From positions 682,001 to 746,000 of the forward strand of contig CAWGKI010000049.1 of the NCBI GenBank assembly GCA_963823095.1: DNA of 64,000 nt, given 5' to 3'. Position numbers and translations under genes: made by a program. This document shows, piece by piece, positions 54,981 to 64,000 of this stretch (position 1 is the first letter of the stretch; every line of letters begins with the position of its first letter). This stretch comes from CAIVVT01 sp963823095 (lineage in GTDB: Bacteria; Acidobacteriota; Terriglobia; Bryobacterales; Bryobacteraceae). Below the pieces are notes generated by a model. That model made no database searches. It saw nothing but the letters and a program-made list of their open reading frames with translations, and was not told the DNA's origin.

Positions 54981-55265
54981 CGTGCACATCCTTGTCGCCC
55001 GTACGAACTGCTGTTCATATGCACGGGACGGTCCACAAGAACCGTCCAGGTTGAAAGGAGAGACCCGCAGGGCCGGCCTTGCACCGATCGATCAGCAGTT
55101 ACTACGGGTTATGGCAGGAATTGAGGCTAGAATTCGCGAGTTCCGACGTGCAGAACTTGCACCTGAAGTGCGAATTCTGCCGAGCCTGCCCTGCTCCTAT
55201 TGCCACCAAATTACCTACTGGAGAGGATGGGCACAAACGTGCCCTGCGTGCTCTTGAGGAAATTC

Positions 55266-56588
55266 ATGAGGTTGAGAAAACTGCCGGTTGCGTGGATCGC
55301 TGTGTTTGGGGCTCTTGGGCTGTTGTTCCTATTCCCGGCCCCGGCGGCCCATGCGTATTCCGTTCTCACCCACGAAGCAATTATCGATTCGACGTGGGAC
55401 AGTGCGATCAAACCGTTACTTCTTGAGCGATTTCCCGCTGCAACCAACGAGGAGTTGACGCAAGCCCACGCCTACGCTTACGGCGGGTGTATCATTCAGG
55501 ATCTCGGCTATTATCCATTCGGGAGCAAGTTCTTCAGCGATTTGACGCATTACGTCCGGAGTGGCGATTTTGTACTCAAATTGATCGGCGACTCCCAAGA
55601 TATCAATGAATACGCCTTCGCTCTAGGCGCATTGGCGCACTACGCCGCCGACAATAATGGCCATCCATTGGCCGTCAACACCGCCGTGCCCGTCCTCTAT
55701 CCGAAACTCGGACGGCAGTTCGGGAAGTCCGTAACTTATGCCGACGATCCGTTTACCCACTCCAAGACCGAATTCGCTTTCGACGTCTATCAGGCCGCCA
55801 AGGGCCGATATGCGCCGGTTGCATACAAGGACTTCATCGGATTTGAAGTCGCCAAGCCACTGCTGGAGCGGGCGTTCCAGGATACGTATGGAATGACCCT
55901 CGAAAAAGTCTTCATGAGCGTCGATCTCGCCATCGGATCTTACCGCCATTCCGTCGGGACGATTCTGCCCGCTATGACAAGAGTTGCCTGGCAAATGAAG
56001 AAAGACGACATCCGGAAGGATTATCCCAGCGCCACCCGCAAGACGTTCATTTATAACTTGTCGCGTTCCAGCTACGAAAAAAGCTGGGGTAAGTCTTATG
56101 CACAGCCGGGGATCCGCTCGAAAATGATGGCATTTATGCTCCGCATCGTGCCGAAGGTCGGTCCCTTTCGGCCGCTGTCCTTTAAGAACCTGACCCCCGA
56201 GACCGAGAAGATGTACATGGCCAGCTTCAATGCGACGATCGCTCGTTATCGCGAATTGCTCGCCGAGCAGCATGTGGATCGTCTGAAGCTGCCAAACGAG
56301 AATCTCGACGTAGGGGTTCTGACTGCGGCCGGAAAGTATAAACTGACGGATTACACCTACTCACAACTACTGCACAAACTACAGGGTCACTATCCGGAAA
56401 TGCCGCAAGCGCTCCGTAGCGATATTCTGGCTTTCTATCACGATCCGGGGGCCGCTAACACCACCAAAGCAAATAACAAAGATTGGGCCATGGTGGTGAA
56501 GGAACTCGAGTTGCTGCAGGCCGTCGACGCAGACCTGCGATATTCTTCGGACGCTTCGACGGCGGCGCCTGTTTCGCGAGTAAAGTAG
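55266..56588 (+). CDS. Exported zinc-dependent phospholipase C-like protein
   Basis: A 440-aa protein. ATG at 55266 with GAGGAA just upstream opens a signal peptide (VAWIAVFGALGLLFLFPAPAAHA). The mature start YSVLTHEAIID and the segment FALGALAHYAADNNGHPLAVN carry the His and Asp residues that bind zinc in the phospholipase C/S1-nuclease-like family. The rest is helical, with no other domain. Substrate could be phospholipid, but many such proteins are uncharacterised. Confidence 0.8.
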   Translation: MRLRKLPVAWIAVFGALGLLFLFPAPAAHAYSVLTHEAIIDSTWDSAIKPLLLERFPAATNEELTQAHAYAYGGCIIQDLGYYPFGSKFFSDLTHYVRSGDFVLKLIGDSQDINEYAFALGALAHYAADNNGHPLAVNTAVPVLYPKLGRQFGKSVTYADDPFTHSKTEFAFDVYQAAKGRYAPVAYKDFIGFEVAKPLLERAFQDTYGMTLEKVFMSVDLAIGSYRHSVGTILPAMTRVAWQMKKDDIRKDYPSATRKTFIYNLSRSSYEKSWGKSYAQPGIRSKMMAFMLRIVPKVGPFRPLSFKNLTPETEKMYMASFNATIARYRELLAEQHVDRLKLPNENLDVGVLTAAGKYKLTDYTYSQLLHKLQGHYPEMPQALRSDILAFYHDPGAANTTKANNKDWAMVVKELELLQAVDADLRYSSDASTAAPVSRVK

Positions 56589-56649
56589 GCCGACGGTCGC
56601 GGCTCCGTTCGGGGCGGAGGCGCGGTCGCGACGCGGTGGCCGTTTGAGG

Positions 56650-56688
56650 TGGGCCGCTCTCTGCGTTCACGGTTCGGTGCCGGGGGGG
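56650..56688 (-). repeat. Dispersed intergenic repeat, copy 2
   Basis: Minus-strand match to the repeat at 34971: CCCCCGGCACCGAACCGTGA followed by ACGCAGAGAGCGGCCCA, with three or four differences from copy 1. The adjacent part (56590-56640) holds CGGTCGCGGCTCCG and its near-inverse, so a longer hairpin may form. No gene. Confidence 0.55.
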
Positions 56689-56845
56689 AGGGAAGCGCCC
56701 CCTATCCACGGAACATCCCCATGAAACGGCCGATGGGTACATACTCAACTTGGGCTGGCGTGGAGCTCCTTTCCGCGCCGGGCGTCTGTTGAATTCCGCG
56801 CGGGTTGGATCCCGCGTTTGGTGAGTGCCGTGCTGGAGGAAGCGT

Positions 56846-57130
56846 ATGACGAAGCGAGACGATGAGGGCGGTCAAGTGCACGAATCCGTCTCGAAAAGAG
56901 AGAGGGGTTTGGGCCCCGGCTCGGCGGGACAGTCGGGCGACACTCAAGGATTGCCGGACGTTGCCGAAGCAGGTGCGGAGAGCGTCGAAGAACTGGTCGA
57001 GGAGGGGCAAGCCTTCGAGGCCGAAGCGGTGAGCGGAATAGAAGAAGCATCCGGCGACGAGGTTGAAGAAGTGCACACCAAACAGGTCCCAGAGGACGAC
57101 GTCCCCCCCGAATATCTGGAAAGAGACTAA
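56846..57130 (+). CDS. Small acidic protein of unknown function
   Basis: A 94-aa protein. The ATG has GGAGGAA four bases upstream. It is strongly acidic (AESVEELVEEGQAFEAEAV, then EEVEEVHTKQVPEDDVPPEYLERD) and without Cys. The VPEDDVPPEYL end recurs in small proteins of several phyla. No function known. It is likely disordered in part. Confidence 0.72.
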   Translation: MTKRDDEGGQVHESVSKRERGLGPGSAGQSGDTQGLPDVAEAGAESVEELVEEGQAFEAEAVSGIEEASGDEVEEVHTKQVPEDDVPPEYLERD

Positions 57131-57195
57131 GGGTCTGTCAGAAAATAACCATTTCAGCGGACCTATGTGGGGCGGACTTTAGTCCGCGTGGGACT

Positions 57196-58059
57196 TCACA
57201 GTTGCTTGCGAATTGCCTGGAGTTCGCGTCTCTGCGCATCCGTCACTTTGGGATAGCTCAGCTTGAGGTCCCGGAGGGCTTCGATGACGACGCGCGAGAC
57301 GATCAGCCTTGCGTTGTACTTGTCATCGGCGGGCACCACGTGCCAGGGCGCGTTCTTCGTGCTTGTGGCGCTTAGGCAATCCTCATAAGCGCGCGTGTAT
57401 CGATCCCAGAACTTTCGTTCGACAAGGTCCGCCTGGCTGAATTTCCAGTTCTTGCCCGGCTCGTCGATGCGCGCCAGTAGCCGCTTACGCTGCTCTTCCT
57501 TGGAGAGATGCAGGAAGAACTTGATGACACGCGTGCCGTTGCGGTGGAGGTGCCCCTCCAATTCGACGATGGAACGGTAACGTCCCTTCCAGACGGTGTT
57601 CTTACCTGCCAACTCGTGCGGGATCTTCTGACTCTGCAGTATCTCGGGATGGACGCGCACGACCAGAACTTCCTCGTAATAGGAGCGGTTGAAGACTCCG
57701 ATCCGTCCGCGCGCCGGCAGGCGGCACGTCGTGCGCCATAAGAAATCGTGCTCCAATTCCTCCGCGCTCGGATGCTTGAAGCTGTAGACCTCGCATCCTT
57801 GCGGGTTGACGCCAGACAGGACGTGGCTGATCGCGCCGTCCTTGCCCGCGGCGTCCATGGCTTGGAAGATGAGCAGCACGGAGTAGCTGTTGGACGCATA
57901 GAGCAGCCGCTGCAGAGCGCTCAGTTGCTCAATGTCCGCGTTGAGAAGCTCCTTGTAGTCCTTTTCCGACTTGTAGAGCGGCTTAATGCCGGTCGCCCAT
58001 TTCTTAAGCTTGATTTCTTTCCCGGTGGGAACACAGAACTGTTTGAGGTCGATTTTCAT
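57196..58059 (-). CDS. Polyphosphate kinase 2 family protein (PPK2)
   Basis: A 287-aa PPK2, which moves phosphate between polyphosphate and nucleotides. ATG at 58059 was preferred to an in-frame start 36 bases upstream because the family N-terminus starts there. Walker A is FQAMDAAGKDGAI (residues about 66-78), the lid has LWRTTCRLPARGRIGVFNRS, and YYEEVLVVRVHPEIL is the next signature. KFFLHLSKEEQRKRLLARI and WKFSQADL complete it. Which nucleotide it prefers is not decided by the motifs. Confidence 0.92.
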   Translation of the reverse strand: MKIDLKQFCVPTGKEIKLKKWATGIKPLYKSEKDYKELLNADIEQLSALQRLLYASNSYSVLLIFQAMDAAGKDGAISHVLSGVNPQGCEVYSFKHPSAEELEHDFLWRTTCRLPARGRIGVFNRSYYEEVLVVRVHPEILQSQKIPHELAGKNTVWKGRYRSIVELEGHLHRNGTRVIKFFLHLSKEEQRKRLLARIDEPGKNWKFSQADLVERKFWDRYTRAYEDCLSATSTKNAPWHVVPADDKYNARLIVSRVVIEALRDLKLSYPKVTDAQRRELQAIRKQL

Positions 58060-58099
58060 AGCGAATATCTTCTCTCTTCCAGCACGCGAGTTCACGGCT

Positions 58100-58912
58100 T
58101 CATCGCGCCGCCGGAGGCTCCTGGTCCGTGGGGATTCCGGCGAGCGATCGATAGAAGGCGACAGCCCGGTTGATCGAGGAGGACGGATGCCCGGTGGCGA
58201 GCCAGCTTGCGTTCCTTCCGGTGCGCACCAGACTGTAATAGCGCCAGACGCTGTCCGACTCGCGATCCAGAAAGTAGATCGACTGCACGTCGCCCGGATG
58301 GAAGAGCGTCACGAAGTACCGGCTCATGATGCTGACGTTCTCGACCTCGAAGACGAGCCGGTCCGGCGACGCTTCCATGACGTGCATCTGGAAGATGGCC
58401 GTGCCGGAGAGATTATCGGCCTGCTCAAAGTAAAGGAGGCTGCCGGCCCTGATCTCATCTGGCGAGAAGTTCGGGCGGACGTGGCTTTGCTGGGAGTCGA
58501 CTAAAGCGTGGGCACTTGGAATCAAAGTCCGCCAGTGCTTGTGGGTGGTGGACCAGTAACGCATGCCCGCGAGTTCCGAGATCGCCCCGATGCGGCGCAA
58601 CAGGCCCTCGGCGCCGGAGGTATGGCGAAATCGCCCTCCAGTGGTGATCAACGTCGAGTATCCGGTCTCAGACCAACCGGTGCACGCCGGTGGATTCCAG
58701 TTCTGGCTGAGGCCGGAGTCGCCCCAGAACTTCACGATGGGTGGCCGATCCAGACCCGCATACGGCGGATCGGGTTCCATTCCACAGGGCGGCCGCGGTC
58801 CCGATTGCGCATTGAGCTGCGCCTGACAAAACAGCGCTATCGCGACAAGGAGCCGGATGCCGCCTCCGGTCCGTGCGCGATTCAATTTCTCCTGGTGCCG
58901 ATCTGCCGTCAT
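58100..58912 (-). CDS. Exported protein of unknown function
   Basis: A 270-aa protein with a signal-like segment (LLVAIALFCQAQLNAQSG). The mature part includes KFWGDSGLSQNWNPPACTGW, then GMRYWSTTHKHWRTLI and FEVENVSIMSRYFVTLFHPGD. Similar uncharacterised proteins occur in Acidobacteria (possibly DUF6675-like; I am not sure). It ends 40 bases from PPK2 on the same strand. Confidence 0.6.
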   Translation of the reverse strand: MTADRHQEKLNRARTGGGIRLLVAIALFCQAQLNAQSGPRPPCGMEPDPPYAGLDRPPIVKFWGDSGLSQNWNPPACTGWSETGYSTLITTGGRFRHTSGAEGLLRRIGAISELAGMRYWSTTHKHWRTLIPSAHALVDSQQSHVRPNFSPDEIRAGSLLYFEQADNLSGTAIFQMHVMEASPDRLVFEVENVSIMSRYFVTLFHPGDVQSIYFLDRESDSVWRYYSLVRTGRNASWLATGHPSSSINRAVAFYRSLAGIPTDQEPPAAR

Positions 58913-59226
58913 TTCTCTTCAGGCACCGCTGTTGCCGCCTGGCGGCTGCGGTTCCGATTTGGCTTGATGACCGTTGCGATGCCACCGAGCGGCGGTCTGG
59001 AAGTTCGTCTGTTCATTGGTCTCTGTCTGAGCAGCTTGGGGACCATTGCCGGATGCTCGTCAACGCGCGCGAGATGCTCGCGGCGGAGCGTGCATAGGTG
59101 CAATTTTTGCATTCCGCGATGCAAGAATTGCCGTGCGGCACACGCTCGGCACGGGAATCTCATGGCGTCCCCTCCATCGGATTTCAGCTCAGCCGTATGG
59201 TCGCCGACTGTGGCGACGCAGGGGCG
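58913..59226. other. Intergenic region with no recognised feature
   Basis: About 314 bases between two minus-strand genes. No gene, hairpin or repeat stands out. Confidence 0.35.
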
Positions 59227-60002
59227 TCAGTCGGCTGGAGAAAGCGTAAAGTAAAACGTCGAGCCCGCCGCGGGCGTGGCTTCCACCCAGATACGGCCGC
59301 CGTGCCATTCGACGGCCTTCTTGCAGAACGCGAGTCCGAGCCCATTGCCTGGGTATTCCTTGCCATGCAGGCGCTTGAATACTCCGAAGATCCGGTCGTG
59401 GAAACGCTGGGTCGATGCCGGGGCCGTTATCCGCGACGGAGAACACCCAATCGGCATCCACTCGCTTCGCTGAAACATGGACGCGCGGGGGGGGCGTTGC
59501 GCAGTATTCGATGGCATTTCTCATCAGATGGCGCAGCAACTTCGTCAGCGATCGCGAAGTTACCCATCACCGTTGGCAGCGGGTCATGAGTGACGATCGC
59601 TCCTCGTTCGGTGATCAGCTTGTCCTTGAAGAGCAGCGCCTGGATGAGGACCGCATCCATGTCGGTCGGCGCCAGATCGCCGGTGTCGGTGGCCCAGTAG
59701 TCCACGACGCCGGTGAGCAACGACTGCATTCTTACAGTCTCCTCCTGGATGTGGCTGAGCAATGCGAAGGCATCGGAATCCAGGCGGCCGGAACAAGTCT
59801 CGGCCAGCAGTTGACTGTACGAGGCAATGCCCCGCAGCGACTGGCGCATGTCGTGCGCCGTGGTCGAAACAAACTCTTCAAATTCAGAGTTCGCCCGATC
59901 CAACTGCCTCTGCACGTCGAGGCTGTGCTGCGTTTCACCCTCCAGAGCCTGGCGCAGCCGCTCGATCTCTTCTGCCATGCGGTCGTGGTCAACGTTATTC
60001 AT
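59227..60002 (-). pseudogene. Sensor histidine kinase, two frameshifts
   Basis: About 258 codons in three frames. The start MNNVDHDRMAEEIERL is followed by a coiled coil and a HisKA segment with the phosphorylated His in STTAHDMRQSLRG. The frame breaks near 59525, and LRHLMRNAIEYCATPPPRV with VADNGPGIDPA (N and G1 boxes) continues in another. It breaks again near 59410, after which FGVFKRLHGKEYPGNGLGLAFCKKAVEWHGG (F and G2 boxes) runs to the stop. The protein matches the kinase end of the large fusion six bases upstream, so the two are tandem paralogues. Indel errors or decay are both possible. Confidence 0.75.
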
Positions 60003-60008
60003 TTTCAG

Positions 60009-63000
60009 TTAGCGCCACGCGGGGGGGGGGGCAGAATAGGGTTTACCCATTATTGTGAACTTGAACGTAGAGCCTCGCCCCGCTTCAGATTCCACCCAGA
60101 TTCGTCCACCCTGGCGTTCGACGACTTTCTTGCAGACCGCCAGTCCGATGCCGCTGCCGGGAATGTTGCTGCCATGCAAGCGTTTGAACATGCCGAAGAC
60201 ACGATCGGTGTCGTGTGTATCGATGCCAATGCCGTTGTCCCGCACCGCGATCTGCCACCCGTCCGCAATCTTCTCCGCCCAGACATGGATCCTCGGTGGT
60301 TCCGCGCTTCGGTATTTGATCGAGTTGGAAATCAGGTTCTGGAAGAGCTGCGTAATTGATACTTCTTCCGCTATCACGGTTGGCAGCGTATCCGAGGTTA
60401 TGATTGCGCCACTCTGCCCGATCGCCACCTGTAGGTTCATCAGCGATTTGGCGAGCACGGCTCCGCAATCGACCTGGGCGAAACTGTCGTGTTTCCGCTC
60501 GGTCAGCTCCCAATAGGCGAGCAGGGCCTTGAGCAGCGCCTCGATTCGTAGCGCTCCCTCCACGGAATAGGAAATGTACTTGTCCGCCTCCTTGCCGAGC
60601 TTGCCCGAATACTCGCGCCCCAGCAGCTCAGTGAAGTTCACCACCATTCGCAGAGGTTCCTGCAAATCGTGCGTGAGCGCATAGGCGAAGTTCTGCAGTT
60701 CGGCGTTGGTTGTCCGAAGCGCCGCCTCGGCGTTCTTGCGAACCGTTGCGTCCTCGATCGCCAGCAGGATCGTCCGCGCTTGCGCATTGGGATTGAAGAT
60801 CTCTGCCGCATTCAGCAGCATCACTTTCCGCCCGACGTGTTCGAATTCGTGCGTCACCTCGAAGTCACGGAACGTGGAGTGTGAGGGGAGTATGCTCTCG
60901 AGCAGCTCGCGGAGTTTCGGGATATTCCACTGCCCATTCCCGAGGTCGTAGATCAGACGATTCTCGGTATCGTCCTTTGCCGCGTGGAACGTTTCGTAGA
61001 ACGACTTGTTTGCCTTCAGCACTTGCAGGTTCTGGTCCAGGATCACCAGCGGCTCGCGAACCGTCTCTACAATCGCTTCGGCGAAATCGAGGCCGCGCTT
61101 CGCGGCGTCGATATCGATGAGCATCAGGATGGCGCCGTCGGGCTTGCCATTGGGTCCCACGGAGGGGAGGATGCGCAGCGAATACCAGCGGCCATGCGGG
61201 TCGCGCACGTCGCGCGGCTTCCGGCTGCCGCCCTCCATCGCGTCGAGCAGCAGGCGGCGCAGTTCGGGCAACTCCATTTGAGGTTGCAGATCGGTGATCG
61301 ACCGTCCGACGTCGGAGGCGATCAGATTCAGCATGGGTTCCATGGCGCGAGTGAAGCGGCGAATACGCAGGTCCCGCCCGACCATTACCAGCGGTATGCT
61401 GATGCTCTCAAGAAGGTTGGTCAGATCGCGGTTGACCTCGTTCAACTCCACGTTGCTGAACTTAAGGCTCTCGTTAAGCGTGTTAAGTTCTTCGTTGGCC
61501 GATTCGAGTTCTTCCTGGGCGGTTTCCAGTTCCTCGTTGCCGGCCTGCGCCTCTTCGTTGGCTGCCTTCAGCTCTTCCAGCGTCGTCGCTTTGTCCTCGA
61601 CGATCGATTGCAGATACTCCTTGGTGGCGGCAAGCTCGCGGCGTAGCCGCGCGGTGCCCCCCTCGTCGATCTTCGAAGGTTTGCGCTTCGCCTGCGGGTC
61701 GCCTTCGCGCCCAGTGTCTTCGAACAGGACCAGGAAATAGCGCTCGCTGGCGGAAAACGATCCTTTGAATGGGACTACCTTGATTGCGACCTCGACCAAC
61801 TGGCCATTGTCTCCAATCCTGAAGCCGTCTTCTTTGGCCGCGTCGTTGCGCTGCCTGGCGGTCCTGATCGCCTTGCCCAGGCCTGGTATCAAGCCCTCGC
61901 GCACCATTTTCAAGAGGTTTTGAGACGGCTCCCCCGGCGAAAGCTCAAGGTACGGGGCTGTGTGGCCCCGGACTTGAACGATATTCAAGTCATCGTCAAT
62001 GACAGCGCCGGGGGGGCCATGTTCCGCCAGCACCAGCCGGTCGGCTTCTCTCTGCACGTCCAGCCCGGCCCCGCCCGCGGCCATCCTCTCCCGCCGGTCC
62101 GGCCGGCCTTGAAGGCGGCCTGGCCTCATGGGTGGCAGCGAATTCCCCATGGCTGGCTTTAAGCAATAGATCTTGTGAAGCATATCCACTTGATGAAATG
62201 CCTCGGAAAGCACACCGATGCTTTCCGATGGACCGAGCACCAGGAAGCCCGTGGGCTTCATCGCGTACCGCATGATCGACAAAACCTTGCGCTGCAAGAC
62301 GGCGCTCAGGTAGATCAGCACGTTACAGAAACTGATCAGGTCCAGCTTGGAGAAAGGCGGATCCTGCGACACGTCCTGCCGGGCAAAAACACAGACGTCG
62401 CGAACGGCCTTGGCGATCTGATAGCCGCGTTCCGTTCGCGTGAAGAATCGGGCCAGGCGCTGCGGCGAGACGTGCGCCAGAGAGGCGTCGGGATACCTGC
62501 CGGCGCGGGCCTTTTCGATGGCCGATTCGCTAATATCCGTGGCGAAGACCTCGAACGGAAGGCTCAACTCAGCTTGTTCGAGGAATTCCATCAGGCAAAT
62601 GGCCATCGAATAGGCTTCCTCGCCCGTAGAGCACCCGGGCACCCAGATGCGAATCGGGTCTTCGGGCCTTCGATTCTCAACCAGGGCGGGGAACGCACTC
62701 TTCTTCAACTGCTCCAGAACCGACGGCTCTCGAAAGAATGCCGTGACGGTGATAAGACAGTCTTCGCACAATTCGTTAGCTTCCTGGTGGTTATGCTCGA
62801 GTTCCCGAATATACTCCTCCAGGGTTGCGAATCCGCGGAGCACCATCCGGCGCTTGATGCGCCGGTGGAGGGTACTGTGCTTGTAGTTCGTGAAATCCAC
62901 TCCGGTGGCGCTACGCAACAGCCGGAATATCTTCTTCAGTTCCGCTTCCGCGCCTTGCTCCGCCGCGGCGGCAATCTCGATTGGGAGATCGGAGCCGCGT

Positions 63001-63689
63001 GCAAATGCTGCCAGTCGATGCGCAATTCCTGCCGGAGGCAATTCGAAATCCACCACGCCGGCAGCGATGGCGCTGCCCGGCATGCTCTCAAACTTCGCGG
63101 TTTGCCTTTCCTGAGCGAAGGTGGCGCCGCCTGCGGCTTTGATGGCCTTGAGGCCGAGCGTCCCATCCGACGCGGTTCCCGATAGAATAACGCCGGACGC
63201 CTGCCTGCCCCGGTCTGCCGCCAGAGCGCTCAGAAAAATATCGATGGGCATATTGCGGCCGCTGCCTGGCCGCGGCGTGGTGCGCAGGACCCCGTCGGAA
63301 AGGGCCAGATTGCATTTGGGCGGAATTACGTAGACATGATTCGCCTCGGCGCGGGTACCGTCTTTCACTTCCACCACCGGCATCTTGCAGCCACGAGCGA
63401 GCAGCACCGGCAGGTGGCTGGTGCTGTTCGGATCGAGGTGTTGAATCAGCACGAACGCGAGGCCGGTATCGTCCGGCAAATGGCCGAGCAACTCCGTGAA
63501 CGCCTCCAGTCCGCCGGCGGAGGCTCCGATGCCAACAATGTGCGGGGGGCTCGATTCCGTTTGTCCGTCGCCGGCCGGCGGCAAGCTTGCCTCGACAGCC
63601 CTGGAAGCCTTCATTGTCGAGGCCGAGTGCCGCTTCGGGCGAGGCGAACTAACTGGCCGGAGTTCGACGGGTTCTTTTGTCAAGGGCAA
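60009..63689 (-). CDS. CheB-CheR-PAS-histidine kinase fusion protein
   Basis: A 1,226-aa signalling protein. CheB methylesterase (residues about 50-230) has IGASAGGLEA with the active Ser, IQHLD and ILSGTASDGTLGLKA. CheR methyltransferase follows (about 250-510), with IWVPGCSTGEEAYSM as the SAM site and LISFCNVLIYL. A long coiled coil (LEELKAANEEAQAGNEELE and on), two PAS-like domains, a HisKA segment (ALTHDLQEPLR) and an HATPase (NLISNSIKYR, VRDNGIGID, GSGIGLAVCKK) complete it. Such fusions pair chemotaxis-type enzymes with a kinase in many soil bacteria. A C-run of 11 near the 3' end codes a Pro triplet. The TTG start is uncertain: AAGGAAG lies close upstream. Confidence 0.9.
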   Translation of the reverse strand: MPLTKEPVELRPVSSPRPKRHSASTMKASRAVEASLPPAGDGQTESSPPHIVGIGASAGGLEAFTELLGHLPDDTGLAFVLIQHLDPNSTSHLPVLLARGCKMPVVEVKDGTRAEANHVYVIPPKCNLALSDGVLRTTPRPGSGRNMPIDIFLSALAADRGRQASGVILSGTASDGTLGLKAIKAAGGATFAQERQTAKFESMPGSAIAAGVVDFELPPAGIAHRLAAFARGSDLPIEIAAAAEQGAEAELKKIFRLLRSATGVDFTNYKHSTLHRRIKRRMVLRGFATLEEYIRELEHNHQEANELCEDCLITVTAFFREPSVLEQLKKSAFPALVENRRPEDPIRIWVPGCSTGEEAYSMAICLMEFLEQAELSLPFEVFATDISESAIEKARAGRYPDASLAHVSPQRLARFFTRTERGYQIAKAVRDVCVFARQDVSQDPPFSKLDLISFCNVLIYLSAVLQRKVLSIMRYAMKPTGFLVLGPSESIGVLSEAFHQVDMLHKIYCLKPAMGNSLPPMRPGRLQGRPDRRERMAAGGAGLDVQREADRLVLAEHGPPGAVIDDDLNIVQVRGHTAPYLELSPGEPSQNLLKMVREGLIPGLGKAIRTARQRNDAAKEDGFRIGDNGQLVEVAIKVVPFKGSFSASERYFLVLFEDTGREGDPQAKRKPSKIDEGGTARLRRELAATKEYLQSIVEDKATTLEELKAANEEAQAGNEELETAQEELESANEELNTLNESLKFSNVELNEVNRDLTNLLESISIPLVMVGRDLRIRRFTRAMEPMLNLIASDVGRSITDLQPQMELPELRRLLLDAMEGGSRKPRDVRDPHGRWYSLRILPSVGPNGKPDGAILMLIDIDAAKRGLDFAEAIVETVREPLVILDQNLQVLKANKSFYETFHAAKDDTENRLIYDLGNGQWNIPKLRELLESILPSHSTFRDFEVTHEFEHVGRKVMLLNAAEIFNPNAQARTILLAIEDATVRKNAEAALRTTNAELQNFAYALTHDLQEPLRMVVNFTELLGREYSGKLGKEADKYISYSVEGALRIEALLKALLAYWELTERKHDSFAQVDCGAVLAKSLMNLQVAIGQSGAIITSDTLPTVIAEEVSITQLFQNLISNSIKYRSAEPPRIHVWAEKIADGWQIAVRDNGIGIDTHDTDRVFGMFKRLHGSNIPGSGIGLAVCKKVVERQGGRIWVESEAGRGSTFKFTIMGKPYSAPPPAWR

Positions 63690-63884
63690 TTTCTTCCTTC
63701 TCGACGCGACGAACGGGCGTCATTACGCTGTAGCGCATTCGAAATCTGGCATGCACGCAACGTGCCATTTGTGCCTCAGCATTTGCCCAAGCGTCGGAGG
63801 TTCAGCCAAGCTGACTCAAATTGTGGCGCCGGCTCGCGTTTGCGAGAACGAGCGGTGCGAGCCTCAACGCCAGCTCGCGAGCTA

Positions 63885-64000
63885 TCAGGCGGGGGTGGGA
63901 CCCGTGAGCATACCCTTGAGGATCGCGCCGATCTCCATGAACTGATCCAGGCCGGAGGGCTTCGTAATGAAGCGGGCGACTCCAAGCTCAGTGAGCAGAG
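63885..64000 (-). CDS. Response regulator receiver domain, C-terminal end only (runs off the window)
   Basis: The last 38 codons of a minus-strand gene that begins beyond the right edge. LLTELGVARFITKPSGLDQF and EIGAILKGML are the beta5/alpha5 part of a receiver domain, with the conserved Lys in ITKP. The short ending fits a single-domain, Rcp1-like regulator. It is 195 bases upstream of the CheB-CheR fusion on the same strand, so it is probably its output or a phosphorelay partner. Confidence 0.8.
   Translation of the reverse strand, partial: LLTELGVARFITKPSGLDQFMEIGAILKGMLTGPTPA

Noticed and set aside
62175..63185. 336-codon plus-strand open frame
   Set aside because: Opposite the CheB-CheR part of the fusion protein; no recognisable content.

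Overview
The window is GC-rich DNA from a member of the Acidobacteriota, most likely the Bryobacterales (Solibacter/Bryobacter-like). This is inferred from protein style, not from a marker gene: secreted IPT/TIG and BACON repeat proteins, a MoxR/DUF58/BatA/DUF4175/DUF4159 cluster, a YXWGXW protein, a SYLF protein and a beta-sandwich C-terminus typical of that group. No rRNA, tRNA, CRISPR array or insertion sequence was recognised.

Layout. 1-3.8 kb (minus): two multicopper-oxidase-like exported proteins and the signal peptide of a third exported protein. 4.4-7.2 kb: a large secreted IPT/TIG protein. 8.0 kb: a PilP/GspC-like protein. 9.0-12.2 kb: a minimal periplasmic [NiFe] hydrogenase (protease diverging from the small and large subunits), followed by a secreted seven-repeat BACON protein. 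15.6-21.8 kb: genes of the type VI secretion accessory kind (LysM/peptidoglycan-binding, DUF4123 chaperone, small adaptor-like proteins) around a 689-aa protein with two dinucleotide-binding motifs, a candidate effector; no VgrG or sheath genes are present. 21.8-36.0 kb (minus): a tightly coupled MoxR-type operon whose last two genes carry about twelve frameshifts. 36.3 kb: a Tat-exported multicopper oxidase. 38.1-43.0 kb: a xylan-use locus (GH3, GPH transporter, GH10). 43.5-51.9 kb: small DUF1801 and TfoX-like proteins, a methanol:corrinoid methyltransferase (MtaB-like, frameshifted), PAP2, OmpA, SYLF and YXWGXW envelope proteins. 52.2-58.9 kb: a glycosyltransferase, a DksA-type zinc finger, a zinc-dependent phospholipase C, PPK2 and small proteins. 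59.2-64.0 kb: a phosphorelay with a CheB-CheR-PAS-histidine kinase fusion, a paralogous kinase and the end of a response regulator.

Two features run across the window. First, frameshifts break at least six genes (DUF4175, BatA-like, caspase-like, GH3, MtaB-like and a kinase) while flanking genes are intact; local sequencing error is the simplest explanation, gene decay the alternative. Second, the intergenic DNA holds dispersed elements: a ~90-nt element with two GC hairpins found twice just 3' of genes, a shared ~38-bp repeat, and a 21-bp-arm perfect palindrome.
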